A stretch of DNA of 64,000 bases from Candidatus Zhuqueibacterota bacterium (GTDB lineage Bacteria > Zhuqueibacterota > Zhuqueibacteria > Oceanimicrobiales > Oceanimicrobiaceae), in the NCBI GenBank assembly GCA_029261995.1, contig JAJDAF010000064.1, positions 1 through 64,000 of the forward strand. Direction: 5' to 3'. Under the pieces are notes generated by a model. That model searched no databases. It was not told the origin of the DNA and saw nothing but the letters and a program-made list of their open reading frames with translations. The translations under genes were made by a program, and so were the position numbers. This document shows positions 32,699 through 41,564 of this stretch, piece by piece (the stretch's first letter is position 1; each line of letters starts with the position of its first letter).

Positions 32699-34549
32699 CT
32701 AGTCTAGCTCAACGTTTCCAGACTGAGCTTCCTCAAGCTTCGGCTGTTCGCGCTTATCGAAAAGTAAATCACCCATGATCAGGTAGTCCATCTCCGTGCG
32801 CATGAAACATCGGTAGGCATCCAGCGGCGTGCAGACAATCGGTTCGCAGCGGACGTTGAAGCTGGTGTTGACCAGCAAACTGCAGCCGGTTTCCTGTTTG
32901 AAGGCCCTCAGCAATTGCCAATAGCGCGGGTTGCTTTCCTGACTGACGCTCTGCACGCGGGCGGAGTAATCGACGTGGGTGATGGCCGGCACGTCAGAGC
33001 GCTGGTGGTAGAGACGATCATAGAGCGGCAGGTCATGGTAGCCCTGCGGCAACGGGTTGCAATGCGAATCTTTGACCGGTACAACCAACAGCATGTAGGG
33101 CGATGGCCGGTCGAGCTCGAAGTAGTCGGCGATATCTTCCTGCAAAACCGTTGGCGCGAACGGGCGGAAACCCTCGCGGTACTTAATCTTCAAATTCATC
33201 CGCTTCTGCATGTCGGGATTGCGTGGGTCGCCCAGAATGCTTCTGTTGCCGAGAGCGCGTGGTCCGAATTCCATTCTTCCCTGAAAACAGCCAACCACAT
33301 TTCCTTCTGAAAGCAGCTTGGCAGTGGCTGCACACAGTTCTGGCCAGTCCGCGAACCTTTGGTATTTTGCGCCATATTTTCTGGCGACTTTGAGAATTTC
33401 TGCATCGCTGAATTCAGGACCAAGATAGGCTGACTGCATGGTGTCCGGGCGCTGGACTCGCCGCTCTTTGCCACTTCCAATGTGCCAGGCGGCCAGAGCC
33501 GCACCCAGGGAGCCACCTGCGTCGCCTGCCGCCGGCTGAATCCAGAGGTCTTCATAGAGTCCGGTGCGGAGCAGTCGGCCATTGGCAACGCTGTTCAGCG
33601 CTACGCCTCCAGCCAGAACCAGATACTTGCTTCCGGTCAGTTTTCTTGCGGTCTGCGCCAGCTTCAGGACGATATCCTCGGTCACTTGTTGGATTGCCAG
33701 GGCCAGATCCATGTACTCCTGAGTGAGCTCGGATTCCTGTGCCCGTGGCGGCATGCCAAACAAGGTTTGCCACTTCCGGTCATTTGACATGCGCAGGCCT
33801 GTGGCGAAGCTGAAGTACCTCATGTTCAGCAGAATTGAACCATCGTCCCGCACATCCACCAGCTCTGACAGGATTTTTTGTTTAAACTCCTGTAGATGTG
33901 ATGAATCCGGGTTGCCGTACGGCGCCAGCCCCATCAGCTTGTATTCGCCGCTGTTGACTTTGAAGCCGCAGTAGTAGGTGAAAGCCGAATACAGAAGTCC
34001 CACGGAATGTGGAAAGTGCAGCTCGCGCAGAATGGTTATTTCCTTGCCGCGGCCATGCCCGATGGTGGTGGTTGCCCATTCTCCGACACCGTCAATGGTT
34101 AGAATAGCAGCCTCGTCAAACGGGGATGGATAAAATGCGCTGGCGGCGTGCGACAGGTGATGCTCGGGGAACAGCAGCCGAACCTCGCCTTCACCGAGTC
34201 GGGCCAATTCTTCACGCAGCATCTTTTTCATGAACAGCTTCTCCTTTATCCAAACCGGGATGGCGGAGAGAAAGCTGGGCAAACCGGCGGGCGCGAAGCC
34301 GTGGTAGGTCTCGAGCAACCGCTCGAATTTGAGAAAAGGCTTGTCGTAAAAAGCGACCGCACTCAGGTCACGAATCTCCAAACCGGCCTCTTGCAGCACG
34401 TAGGCCGCAGCCTGAGTGGGAAAAGATGCGTCGTGTTTTTTACGGCTGAAGCGCTCCTCATGCGCGGCGGCGATAATCTCGCCGTCGAGCAAGAGCGCGG
34501 CTGCACTGTCGTGATAAAATGCGGATAACCCAAGGATGGCTTCTGGCAC
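32699..34549 (-). CDS. NodU/TobZ/CmcH-type carbamoyltransferase
   Basis: 616 residues, normal family length. The N-terminal Kae1-like domain shows LGLSAFYHDSAAALL, the HHLSHAASAFYPSPFD metal-binding segment and LTIDGVGEWATT; the C-terminal domain has GRMEFGPRALGNRSILGDPR and the FAPTVLQED segment. It transfers a carbamoyl group from carbamoyl phosphate to a hydroxyl of a sugar or small molecule using ATP. It follows the DUF5989 gene by 11 bases in an operon and sits with an SxtJ-like gene, a conserved set whose acceptor is unknown but may be a surface glycan or secondary metabolite. Confidence 0.95.
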   Translation of the reverse strand: MPEAILGLSAFYHDSAAALLLDGEIIAAAHEERFSRKKHDASFPTQAAAYVLQEAGLEIRDLSAVAFYDKPFLKFERLLETYHGFAPAGLPSFLSAIPVWIKEKLFMKKMLREELARLGEGEVRLLFPEHHLSHAASAFYPSPFDEAAILTIDGVGEWATTTIGHGRGKEITILRELHFPHSVGLLYSAFTYYCGFKVNSGEYKLMGLAPYGNPDSSHLQEFKQKILSELVDVRDDGSILLNMRYFSFATGLRMSNDRKWQTLFGMPPRAQESELTQEYMDLALAIQQVTEDIVLKLAQTARKLTGSKYLVLAGGVALNSVANGRLLRTGLYEDLWIQPAAGDAGGSLGAALAAWHIGSGKERRVQRPDTMQSAYLGPEFSDAEILKVARKYGAKYQRFADWPELCAATAKLLSEGNVVGCFQGRMEFGPRALGNRSILGDPRNPDMQKRMNLKIKYREGFRPFAPTVLQEDIADYFELDRPSPYMLLVVPVKDSHCNPLPQGYHDLPLYDRLYHQRSDVPAITHVDYSARVQSVSQESNPRYWQLLRAFKQETGCSLLVNTSFNVRCEPIVCTPLDAYRCFMRTEMDYLIMGDLLFDKREQPKLEEAQSGNVELD

Positions 34550-34560
34550 AACTTACCCTG

Positions 34561-34710
34561 CTAAAATAGCGTGTAGATGAAAGGCGCGATGGCTGTTCCG
34601 CTTGTCAGGGCAATCAGGCCACCTAGCAGCATCAGTATCAGAATGATGGGCAGAAGCCAGAATTTTTTGCGGACTTTCAGAAAGTCCCAAAGCTCTTTTA
34701 GGAATTCCAA
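34561..34710 (-). CDS. DUF5989 small membrane protein
   Basis: 49 residues from a TTG start with GAGGAGAG immediately upstream. It reads EFLKELWDFLKVRKKFWLLP, then a hydrophobic helix PIILILMLLGGLIAL and a short FIYTLF end. This is the typical DUF5989 protein, which in many genomes lies between sxtJ and a NodU-type carbamoyltransferase, exactly its neighbours here. Probably an inner-membrane accessory subunit. Short length and the TTG start make it easy to miss. Confidence 0.85.
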   Translation of the reverse strand: MEFLKELWDFLKVRKKFWLLPIILILMLLGGLIALTSGTAIAPFIYTLF

Positions 34711-34860
34711 TGTCTCTCCTCAATTGATAACACCAAATCGCAACAAGCATTGGCGTTTGTCATATGGGAATTTGCTTGAGTTGGCAAGTTAGTCTGAACC
34801 GAACTCAGATTAGTGGCCGTGAATACCTCTGGCAGAATGGAGCTTGCCTTTGTAGTACAG

Positions 34861-35172
34861 CTACAATACTTGATCTGTCGGGCGAACGTGAACCTCCACT
34901 TCCAGTCTATTTTTCAGACGGTCTTTTTCAAGTTCCAAAGCGTATCGACTCTGCAGATTCATCCAAAACCGTTCTGACAAACCAAAGTATTTCGACAAAC
35001 GCAAGGCAGTGTCAGGAGTGATGGAACGCTTGCATTGGACTATCTCATTGATTCGTCGCGGTGGAACGTTGATGTCTTTTGCTATTCTATATTGAGTGAT
35101 TCCCAATGGCTTCATAAACTCTTCGAGCAGTATTTCTCCAGGATGAATTGGAGGGTCTTTTCTTCTACCCAT
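34861..35172 (-). CDS. higA: HigA-type antitoxin (XRE family)
   Basis: 103 residues. PPIHPGEILLEEFMKPLGITQYRIAK...RRINEIVQCKRSIT is the HigA helix-turn-helix, followed by the family's LSKYFGLSERFWMNLQSRYALE segment. Neutralises the HigB toxin and represses the operon. It follows higB by 9 bases with AGGTG as ribosome-binding site, in the toxin-first order typical of higBA. Confidence 0.95.
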   Translation of the reverse strand: MGRRKDPPIHPGEILLEEFMKPLGITQYRIAKDINVPPRRINEIVQCKRSITPDTALRLSKYFGLSERFWMNLQSRYALELEKDRLKNRLEVEVHVRPTDQVL

Positions 35173-35181
35173 GATTGCACC

Positions 35182-35463
35182 TCAATGATAGTCTGTAATC
35201 TCAACATCATCAGCATCGCCGTTTCGCCAATTGAAACAGATGCGCCACTGGTCGTTAATTCGAATGCTGTATTGCCCTTTTCGGTCGCCTGACAGCTTCT
35301 CGAGCCGGTTGCCGGGCGGTATCCGTAAGTCTTCAATGCTTTCAGCGGCGTCCAATATTTCTAGCTTGCGTCGCGCAATTTGCTGAATATCGCCAGGCAA
35401 TTTTCGAGAGTGACTTCGATGAAATAGCTTCTTAGTTTCTTTGTCTGCAAAACTTCGAATCAT
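35182..35463 (-). CDS. higB: HigB-type toxin (RelE superfamily)
   Basis: 93 residues. MIRSFADKETKKLF at the start and GDRKGQYSIRINDQWRICF near the end are diagnostic of HigB mRNA interferases, which cleave mRNA on the ribosome. The consensus promoter at 35469-35497 would start transcription at or next to the ATG, and there is no room for a ribosome-binding site, so the mRNA is probably leaderless. The higBA module sits inside what is elsewhere a compact sxtJ-DUF5989-carbamoyltransferase operon. Confidence 0.95.
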   Translation of the reverse strand: MIRSFADKETKKLFHRSHSRKLPGDIQQIARRKLEILDAAESIEDLRIPPGNRLEKLSGDRKGQYSIRINDQWRICFNWRNGDADDVEITDYH

Positions 35464-35468
35464 GCTAC

Positions 35469-35505
35469 ATAATAACGCACAGCAATCATACTGTCAAGCG
35501 TTATT
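35469..35505 (-). promoter_or_regulatory. higBA promoter and operator
   Basis: On the minus strand: -35 TTGACA (35492-35497), 17-base spacer, -10 TATTAT (35469-35474). An inverted repeat, AATAACGC at 35471-35478 and GCGTTATT at 35498-35505, spans both elements and is a likely HigA operator. Confidence 0.8.
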
Positions 35506-35555
35506 AGCAAAACTCAATTGGCGCCTCCGTGCTTTCAGTGACGATGCGCTTTGGG

Positions 35556-35948
35556 CTAGTAAGGCCTCTCAATATCACCAGCCCGATAAGTGTGGTTGCG
35601 CTCAACCATGACCGAATCTGTGCCCTGTTTAAACTTCTTGAGGTGCAGCGTGTCTTTTTGTGCCAGTCTTCTGAACAACCCCATTGGCGTGACAACCAAA
35701 ATGAAGACCAGCGAGAGCACCAGCCTGGGAACCACCAACCCCAGCAGGTTGGACAGGCCAAGCCAGACAATCGCCAGCGGCTTGAACAGCGCCGGGAAAG
35801 TCATGTCGAGAACAAGCACAACCGTCGCGACTTTTGTGTAGAAGCTGTCCTGCTGAATCAGGCTCAGGAGCAATAGAATCAGCACCAGCGCCATGCCGGT
35901 GTCTTTGGCTTGCTCTTTTGTCGCCGAGCGCGGTATCAGGCTGCTCAT
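35556..35948 (-). CDS. SxtJ-like membrane protein
   Basis: 130 residues with three hydrophobic helices (DTGMALVLILLLLSLIQ, VVLVLDMTFPALFKPLAIVWLGLSNLLG, LVLSLVFILVVTPMGLF). This is the SxtJ pattern, known next to carbamoyltransferases. The start at 35948 overlaps the rarA stop as ATGA, indicating coupling to rarA. It is cut off from its usual partners, DUF5989 and carbamoyltransferase, by higBA and about 100-150 bases on each side. Confidence 0.85.
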   Translation of the reverse strand: MSSLIPRSATKEQAKDTGMALVLILLLLSLIQQDSFYTKVATVVLVLDMTFPALFKPLAIVWLGLSNLLGLVVPRLVLSLVFILVVTPMGLFRRLAQKDTLHLKKFKQGTDSVMVERNHTYRAGDIERPY

Positions 35949-37267
35949 TTGCGATATTTCTCCCACCAGTTCGCCAGCCGTGATTTGATTGCCTTCTCTG
36001 CGCCGTTCTCTGTCGGATGGTAGTAAACGCGGTCGCCCAACTTCTCGGGCAGATAATCCTGCGCCACGAAGTTGCCATCATGGTCGTGCGGATAGAGATA
36101 GCCTTCAGCGTAACCTTCTTGCTTCATCAAACGGGTGGGCGCGTTGCGAATGTGCATGGGTACCGGCTCGATCGGCTTGTCGCGGATATCCTGCTGCGCC
36201 GCTGAAATCGCTTTGTAGGAAGCGTTGCTTTTTGGCGCGGAAGCAAGATAGGTTGTCGCCTGCGCCAGCACAATTCTTCCCTCAGGCATGCCAATGTAGG
36301 TGATGGCAGTGAAGGCAGAGGTGGCCACGGTCAGGGCCTGCGGGTCGGCGTTGCCAATGTCTTCCGAAGCTAAAATAACCAGGCGGCGGGCGATGAATTT
36401 AGCATCCTCGCCGGCCTCGACCATGCGAGCCAGCCAATAGAGCGCCGCGTTCGGGTCGGAGCCGCGCACACTCTTGATGAACGCGGAAATAACGTCGAAG
36501 TGGTAGTCGCCCTTCTTGTCGTACATCGTGGCTTTGGACTGCAGTGCTTCCCGGACCAGGGCGGCCTCAATAACAACCTTGCCATTTTCCGGGGCAGGCG
36601 CAAGTTGCAGGGTAAGCTCCAACGCGTTCAAAGCACTGCGGGCATCGCCACCGGCAAGATTGTAGAGAAGCTTGTCGGCGCCTGATTTGAATTCAAAGGT
36701 CTGCTTGGCCAGCGTCTCATCGGTAGCGAGGGCGCGTTTGATAACCGTCTCAATTTCATCGAAAGTCAGCGTGTTCAGCCGGTAGACCCGGCAGCGCGAC
36801 AGCAACGGCGCGTTGACTTCAAATGACGGATTTTCAGTCGTGGCGCCGATCAGCAGCACGGTGCCGTCCTCGACGCTGTGCAACAAAGCGTCCTGCTGCG
36901 ACTTGTTGAAACGATGGATTTCGTCAATAAACAAAATGGTGCGCTTGGCGAGCTGGCGGTTGGCTTCCGCCTTTTCCAGCATCCTGCGGATGTCTGCCAC
37001 GCCTGAGGAAACTGCGCTTAACTCATGGAATTCAGAGCTGGTGGCACGCGCGATCAGTTTTGCCAGCGTGGTTTTGCCGACACCCGGCGGCCCCCAGAAA
37101 ATCATGGAAACCAGTTCGTCTTTCGCCATGGCGCGACGCAGAACCCGGTCTTTTCCAACCAGGTGCTCCTGACCGACGAATTCATCCAGATTCTTGGGAC
37201 GCATACGGTCCGCCAGCGGCGTAGCTCGCGAGGCCTCTTCTTGCGCTTGTTGAGAAAAAAGGTCCAT
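35945..37267 (-). CDS. rarA: replication-associated recombination protein A (MgsA/WRNIP1-type AAA+ ATPase)
   Basis: 440 residues. AAA+ core with Walker [11 protein letters not shown], Walker B ILFIDEIHRFNKSQQDALL, sensor TTENPSF and arginine-finger region; then the tetramerisation domain ending in the DHDGNFVAQDYLPEKL...YYHPTENG-E block found in all RarA proteins. Acts at stalled replication forks. First gene of a minus-strand operon whose second gene, sxtJ-like, overlaps by 4 bases. No clear ribosome-binding site at the ATG. Confidence 0.95.
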   Translation of the reverse strand: MDLFSQQAQEEASRATPLADRMRPKNLDEFVGQEHLVGKDRVLRRAMAKDELVSMIFWGPPGVGKTTLAKLIARATSSEFHELSAVSSGVADIRRMLEKAEANRQLAKRTILFIDEIHRFNKSQQDALLHSVEDGTVLLIGATTENPSFEVNAPLLSRCRVYRLNTLTFDEIETVIKRALATDETLAKQTFEFKSGADKLLYNLAGGDARSALNALELTLQLAPAPENGKVVIEAALVREALQSKATMYDKKGDYHFDVISAFIKSVRGSDPNAALYWLARMVEAGEDAKFIARRLVILASEDIGNADPQALTVATSAFTAITYIGMPEGRIVLAQATTYLASAPKSNASYKAISAAQQDIRDKPIEPVPMHIRNAPTRLMKQEGYAEGYLYPHDHDGNFVAQDYLPEKLGDRVYYHPTENGAEKAIKSRLANWWEKYRK

Positions 37268-37436
37268 GGATTTTCGAAGCGGACTCCGGTGTAAAACTCA
37301 AAGATGGTGCAGCGTACGAATTACGTCGAGATGCCAAAGATACGGCAGGGCAGGCAATTATGCAAGTACCGCTTTCGCAGGCCCGGTATGTTGCGGAGGA
37401 GCGTCGGCAAATCTGTTCAGGTGTCTCATCTCTTTT

Positions 37437-38951
37437 TCAAAGTGGGTGGAGTCGCTCTATGAGGGCCCGGAGCCGGACTTCCTCCGGATAACTCTGATAT
37501 TGCAGAGCTGCTTCGAGTTGGACCGCGGCCAATTCTGGGCGATCGGCCCGCAGCAAACACCGGCCAAGGTAGTAACGCCCGAACGGAGCCAGGCCCGGAA
37601 ACCGTTCCACCTGGCCGGAGTTGAGCGCTCGCTCTAACAGTGTGATTGCACGGCCGAAGTTGTCCTGGTGGCTATAGGCTCGGGCGAGCGTGGCGTCAAT
37701 GAGCGGCATGAACGCGACGGCGCCGGACAACGTTAGACTGTCCGCGAAAGTCGAAAATTCATCGATCTCATCGGTCGTGCACTGCCAGGCCAGGCGGTTG
37801 CAGCGGCGCGTCACCGAAAGCTCCAAATCGCTGCGCGGATGGCGCAGCCGGTTCCTGCTGCCTTCTGCAACGCTGTTTGGCACTCCGTCAAGTTTCGCTG
37901 CTGCGGAGTAGTGTTGATGTGCTGCCTCGGGTTGGCCCAGGAATTCAGCGCATTCCGCCAGACGAAACAACGCTTCGCCCTGCAGCCAGCCGTCGTAGGT
38001 TTCGATCATCCGGCGTCCCGCTGTCTGTTGGCCGACCTGACGGAACAGGTTGCCGGCAGCGTCGAACTCGCCGCGAATCATCGCCACACGACCCATATAA
38101 TAACAGATGAGGGCGCGGGCATGTGCATTTGTCCCGTCACACAAACGTAAGGCGCGATTCAGCGGCGCTGACATTTCCTGGTAGCGCTCCAATTTGAACA
38201 AGGTGCGCGCCAAATGGATTTTGAAGTACGGATTTTGCGGGTACTGTTCGGCAAGTTGTTCATAGATTGCGAGCGCCGCTTCATATTTCCCGCTGTCGAG
38301 CTGAAAGCTGGCAAGGAAAGTCCCGGCTTCCACGCGTGACAGCCTGCCTTGCGCGTAGGCTCTTGTGATCTGTGAAAGCCCGATTTCCGCTTCGCCATGT
38401 AAACCGGCCAGTCGCGAAACAACTTTCAGCATGTGCGGCAACGTATCGGCGTAATAGTTGAACAGGCCTGGGGCGAGGTAGGCGTCGAAGTAAGTCGAAT
38501 CAGTCTTGACGACATCGCGGTGCAGTCTGCGCGCACGTCTGGCGTATTGCAACGCACGGTACCAGTTGCTTTCCATGCCCTGGTAGAGCGCGAGGTTGGA
38601 ATAAGCCACGCCTTCGAAGAATCGTCTGTCCAGTTTGGTTAATCCGTTGTCGCCCTGGCGTGAGAGCCGGATAGCTTTTTGATTGAGCGCTACAAATTCT
38701 GCGGCAATATCGTCGCGACGGCCGGCAAAGGCGTGGCCATAAAGGCGAACCATGCTTTTCAGCAGGTAGCCTTGCGGCCCGTCCGGCCAGGTGAGAATAA
38801 GAGAATCTGAGTTTGCGCGCGCTTCTTCGAGCTGCAGATTGTACAGGTCATCCAGGCCGCGCTGCAACAATGTGGACAGGTCTGGTGGCGATGAGGCTTT
38901 GGCCAGCCCGCTCAATGAAATTATCGAAAAAGCTATGAGCCAGTTTCGCAT
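37437..38951 (-). CDS. exported TPR protein of unknown function
   Basis: 504 residues with an N-terminal signal peptide (MRNWLIAFSIISLSGLAKAS). Several TPR-like helical pairs run from about residue 30 to the end (LLQRGLDDLYNLQLEEARANSD, KYEAALAIYEQLAEQYP-NPY, AGNLFRQVGQQT). It probably acts as a scaffold in the periplasm. 169 bases separate it from rarA, so it is likely its own unit. No specific family assigned. Confidence 0.75.
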   Translation of the reverse strand: MRNWLIAFSIISLSGLAKASSPPDLSTLLQRGLDDLYNLQLEEARANSDSLILTWPDGPQGYLLKSMVRLYGHAFAGRRDDIAAEFVALNQKAIRLSRQGDNGLTKLDRRFFEGVAYSNLALYQGMESNWYRALQYARRARRLHRDVVKTDSTYFDAYLAPGLFNYYADTLPHMLKVVSRLAGLHGEAEIGLSQITRAYAQGRLSRVEAGTFLASFQLDSGKYEAALAIYEQLAEQYPQNPYFKIHLARTLFKLERYQEMSAPLNRALRLCDGTNAHARALICYYMGRVAMIRGEFDAAGNLFRQVGQQTAGRRMIETYDGWLQGEALFRLAECAEFLGQPEAAHQHYSAAAKLDGVPNSVAEGSRNRLRHPRSDLELSVTRRCNRLAWQCTTDEIDEFSTFADSLTLSGAVAFMPLIDATLARAYSHQDNFGRAITLLERALNSGQVERFPGLAPFGRYYLGRCLLRADRPELAAVQLEAALQYQSYPEEVRLRALIERLHPL

Positions 38952-39118
38952 CGAACCGGTTTGTTGGTTTTGAGGTTAAGGAAGTGTAATATTAGCAAAT
39001 CAATGCGGTTGCGTCAACCAAATTCTTTGTTGCGGTCATAAGACCACCGTTGACCGTTCATCCATCTTCTGTTGTCCATTCTAGATTTTTCCTGCAGACA
39101 CCATTCATAAGTCATCCC

Positions 39119-39147
39119 TTGACATCCACTGCAAAACTCCTTATCAT
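39119..39147 (+). promoter_or_regulatory. sigma-70 promoter giving a leaderless transcript
   Basis: TTGACA (39119-39124), 17-base spacer, TATCAT (39142-39147). The ATG at 39154 is seven bases after the -10 box, where transcription should begin, and no ribosome-binding site is present. Confidence 0.7.
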
Positions 39148-39153
39148 GCTGTC

Positions 39154-40476
39154 ATGTCTGACCTCCTGAAAGAAGTAAAACAAGCCGGCGTGGTCGGCGC
39201 CGGCGGTGCGGGTTTCCCAACCTACCAGAAGATCGACGCGCAGGTGGAAATCGTGATCGCAAACGGCGCGGAGTGTGAGCCGCTGCTGTTCAAAGACCGC
39301 GCGCTCATGGAGCACTACCCAGAGCAAATCATCGATGGCATGCTAAAGGTCATGTCGCACACTGGAGCGAGCAAGGGCATTGTCGCCATCAAGGGCAAGA
39401 ACCGGCAGGCCATTTCCGTTATGACCCAACATCTGCCCGGCAACATCACGCTCTTCGAAATGCGCGATGTCTATCCATCCGGGGACGAGTACGAAGTTGT
39501 CTACCACAGCACCGGCCGGCGCATTCCCGCCGGCGGCTTACCTCTGGAAATCGGCGTGGTGGTACAAAATGTCGAGACTCTTTACAATATTTCACGAGCT
39601 GCGGCCGGCCGGCCTGTTACGCATTCCATTCTCAGCGTCCACGGTCATGTGCAAACTCCTGTGACGGCCTGGGCGCCGCTTGGCATGCGTTACGCCGAAG
39701 TGCTCGAGCTTGCAGGCGGCGCCACCATCGATGATTTCGTCCTGCTCGACGGCGGCCCGATGATGGGCAACGTCGTCACCGATTTGGAGACCCCGGTGAC
39801 GCGCCTGACCAGCGGGCTGATCGTCCTGCCGCGCGCCAATAAACTGGTTGTCAGAAAAAGCCAGCCGGAAAAAGCTTATCGCCGGTTTGGGAAATCCGCC
39901 TGCGACCAGTGCAGTTTGTGCACGGAAATGTGCCCGCGCTACCTGCTCGGCTACCCGATTCAGCCGCACCTGGTCATGCGCTCGCTGCTGACGTCTGGCG
40001 AATTGAGCCAAACCCTGAGCCATTGGGCCCAGGCCTGCTGCGAATGCAATATTTGCTCGCTCTGGGCTTGTCCCGAAGAACTCGACCCAAGAAATGTCTG
40101 CGTCACCACCAAACGTGATTTGAAACAAAATGGCAGTTGGTTGTCACCAGCACAACTGCAGAAAATGACCCGTGAGGTGCATCCAATGCAGGAGTTTCGT
40201 GGTGTACCCACTGCAAGGCTTGAGCGCCGCCTGGGCCTGAACAAATTCGAACATGCCGCGCCCCTGGTGAGTCGCGACATTCTGCCAAATCAAGTGACGA
40301 TTCCGCTGCAGCAACACATCGGCGCGCCGCCAAAACCTGTCGTCAGCGTCGGTGACCGCGTCTCTGTCGGCGACCTCCTGGCTCAGGCAGATGAAACCGG
40401 CTTGAGCGTGCCGGTACATGCCAGCATCAGCGGTACCGTGACGGCGGTCGGCGACATGATCTCGTTGCAGCGCTGA
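39154..40476 (+). CDS. PduS/RnfC-like flavo-iron-sulfur NADH-oxidising protein
   Basis: 440 residues. The N-terminal RnfC/NuoF-like Rossmann part starts GVVGAGGAGFPTYQK and holds NGAECEPLL. An SLBB-type segment follows, then two 4Fe-4S motifs (CDQCSLCTEMCP and CECNICSLWACP). The last 75 residues form a hammerhead or biotinyl-like domain (SVGDRVSVGDLLAQ...VHASISGTV). Order and length match PduS cobalamin reductase of diol-utilisation microcompartments, but no microcompartment gene is in view. It may be an orphan electron-transfer unit serving another B12 enzyme. Confidence 0.85.
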   Translation: MSDLLKEVKQAGVVGAGGAGFPTYQKIDAQVEIVIANGAECEPLLFKDRALMEHYPEQIIDGMLKVMSHTGASKGIVAIKGKNRQAISVMTQHLPGNITLFEMRDVYPSGDEYEVVYHSTGRRIPAGGLPLEIGVVVQNVETLYNISRAAAGRPVTHSILSVHGHVQTPVTAWAPLGMRYAEVLELAGGATIDDFVLLDGGPMMGNVVTDLETPVTRLTSGLIVLPRANKLVVRKSQPEKAYRRFGKSACDQCSLCTEMCPRYLLGYPIQPHLVMRSLLTSGELSQTLSHWAQACCECNICSLWACPEELDPRNVCVTTKRDLKQNGSWLSPAQLQKMTREVHPMQEFRGVPTARLERRLGLNKFEHAAPLVSRDILPNQVTIPLQQHIGAPPKPVVSVGDRVSVGDLLAQADETGLSVPVHASISGTVTAVGDMISLQR

Positions 40477-40535
40477 ATGGGTTCAATGTCGAAATCTTTG
40501 ACTTTCATTGATGCAAATATGTGGTAAGCGAGAAA

Positions 40536-40614
40536 GCCACGGATTTTCACCGATTTCCCCTTCCCAAACAAATCCCAGACAATTAGAATCCGTTTCATCC
40601 GTGCAATCCGTGGC
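40536..40614. repeat. inverted repeat GCCACGGATT...AATCCGTGGC
   Basis: Perfect 10-bp arms 59 bases apart, with further weak complementarity inside (CGGATTTTCACCG against GAATCCGTTTCATCCG). It follows the PduS-like gene. Motifs of the ATCCGTG type recur in many environmental bacterial genomes. Confidence 0.55.
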
Positions 40615-40656
40615 TCAAAGCAGGGTCATTCAGGCTCTAGCTTTCCATCATTGCGC

Positions 40657-40677
40657 GCCCTGAGCCTGTCGAAGGGC
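40657..40677. repeat. CCTGAGCCTGTCGAAGG motif
   Basis: GCCCTGAGCCTGTCGAAGGGC, an imperfect palindrome known as a widespread dispersed motif in bacterial intergenic DNA. It lies just past the stop of the minus-strand gene at 40685. Confidence 0.6.
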
Positions 40678-40684
40678 AGTGAAG

Positions 40685-41398
40685 CTAACCCGGGGTCGGT
40701 TCAGGCTCGACAACCGGCTCCGTCGCTTCATCAACCACAGTCACGCTAACGCTGCGGCTGCCGTGGTTGAACTTGCGGCGCAGGCCGTAGGCCATCATCA
40801 CCGGATCGTTGTAGCCCAGCTCCAAACGTGTCACCAGGTAAGCGTAGACGCGCTTGCGCAGGTCGCGGTACTCGATGATGGCGTTTGTCAGGGCGACGCG
40901 GTTGTTTTCACGTTCCCCCAGGATGTCCGTGACGGCATCGACTTTTTCGCGCAGGGTTTGCGCCTGGGTGGTGACTTCGGCCAGCAATTCTGCTTCCGGT
41001 TTCATGGATTCGTCGGTTTGCTCCGCTGCTACCCGCACGATGTGTTGCAGATGGGTCAGCACATCGAGGCGCCGGGTCGGTGGGTCCTCATCCACCTGGT
41101 AGAGCGCCAGCACCGGGTCGGGTTGGTCGGATTTGAGGCTGTCAAGCGAGTGGCCGATATCTATGCTGGCCAAACGACCGCGGGCCTGGGTTTCGGCCGC
41201 TTGCCCTCGTGCCAGGCGCTCATCTGTCCTCAGGTTGTAATGCGTGTTGACCAGCGCCGGAAACGCGCTGTTGGCTGCCTCCACCTCCGTGGCCAGGTCC
41301 GCCCGCAAGGGCGTGCCGCTGTTGTTGTGGGCCTCCCACATGTTTTGAAGCAGCTCCAGCCAGTAGCCGAAAAGCTTCTTCTCCAGTTTCAGTGCCAT
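40685..41398 (-). CDS. unknown helical protein, paralogue of 10059-10760
   Basis: 237 residues, helical, no signal peptide, with a Val/Glu/Pro-rich tail. Shares the YW-ELLQN-WE-HNNSGTPLR block, the RKRVYAYLVT segment and the YGLRRKF motif with the gene at 10059. An AAGGAG-type site (CAAAGGAGTTAAAGTC) precedes the ATG. As at the paralogue, a 21-bp repeat array lies about 170 bases upstream. Both genes are on the minus strand and downstream palindromes lie just after each. No family recognised; conserved duplication of gene plus array argues for a working unit. Confidence 0.75.
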   Translation of the reverse strand: MALKLEKKLFGYWLELLQNMWEAHNNSGTPLRADLATEVEAANSAFPALVNTHYNLRTDERLARGQAAETQARGRLASIDIGHSLDSLKSDQPDPVLALYQVDEDPPTRRLDVLTHLQHIVRVAAEQTDESMKPEAELLAEVTTQAQTLREKVDAVTDILGERENNRVALTNAIIEYRDLRKRVYAYLVTRLELGYNDPVMMAYGLRRKFNHGSRSVSVTVVDEATEPVVEPEPTPG

Positions 41399-41564
41399 GA
41401 CTTTAACTCCTTTGCTTGTAGGTTTAAAGAATTACGTTTGGCCTGAACTTCGGCAGCAGGCGTGGCCAACTTGAGCTGGAAACTCGAGAAATCGCAGTTC
41501 GCGGCGATTCGTGCCGAAAAAAAAGACAATTGTCCCTTCGAACGCGGGTAACCTGCCTTTGGGA

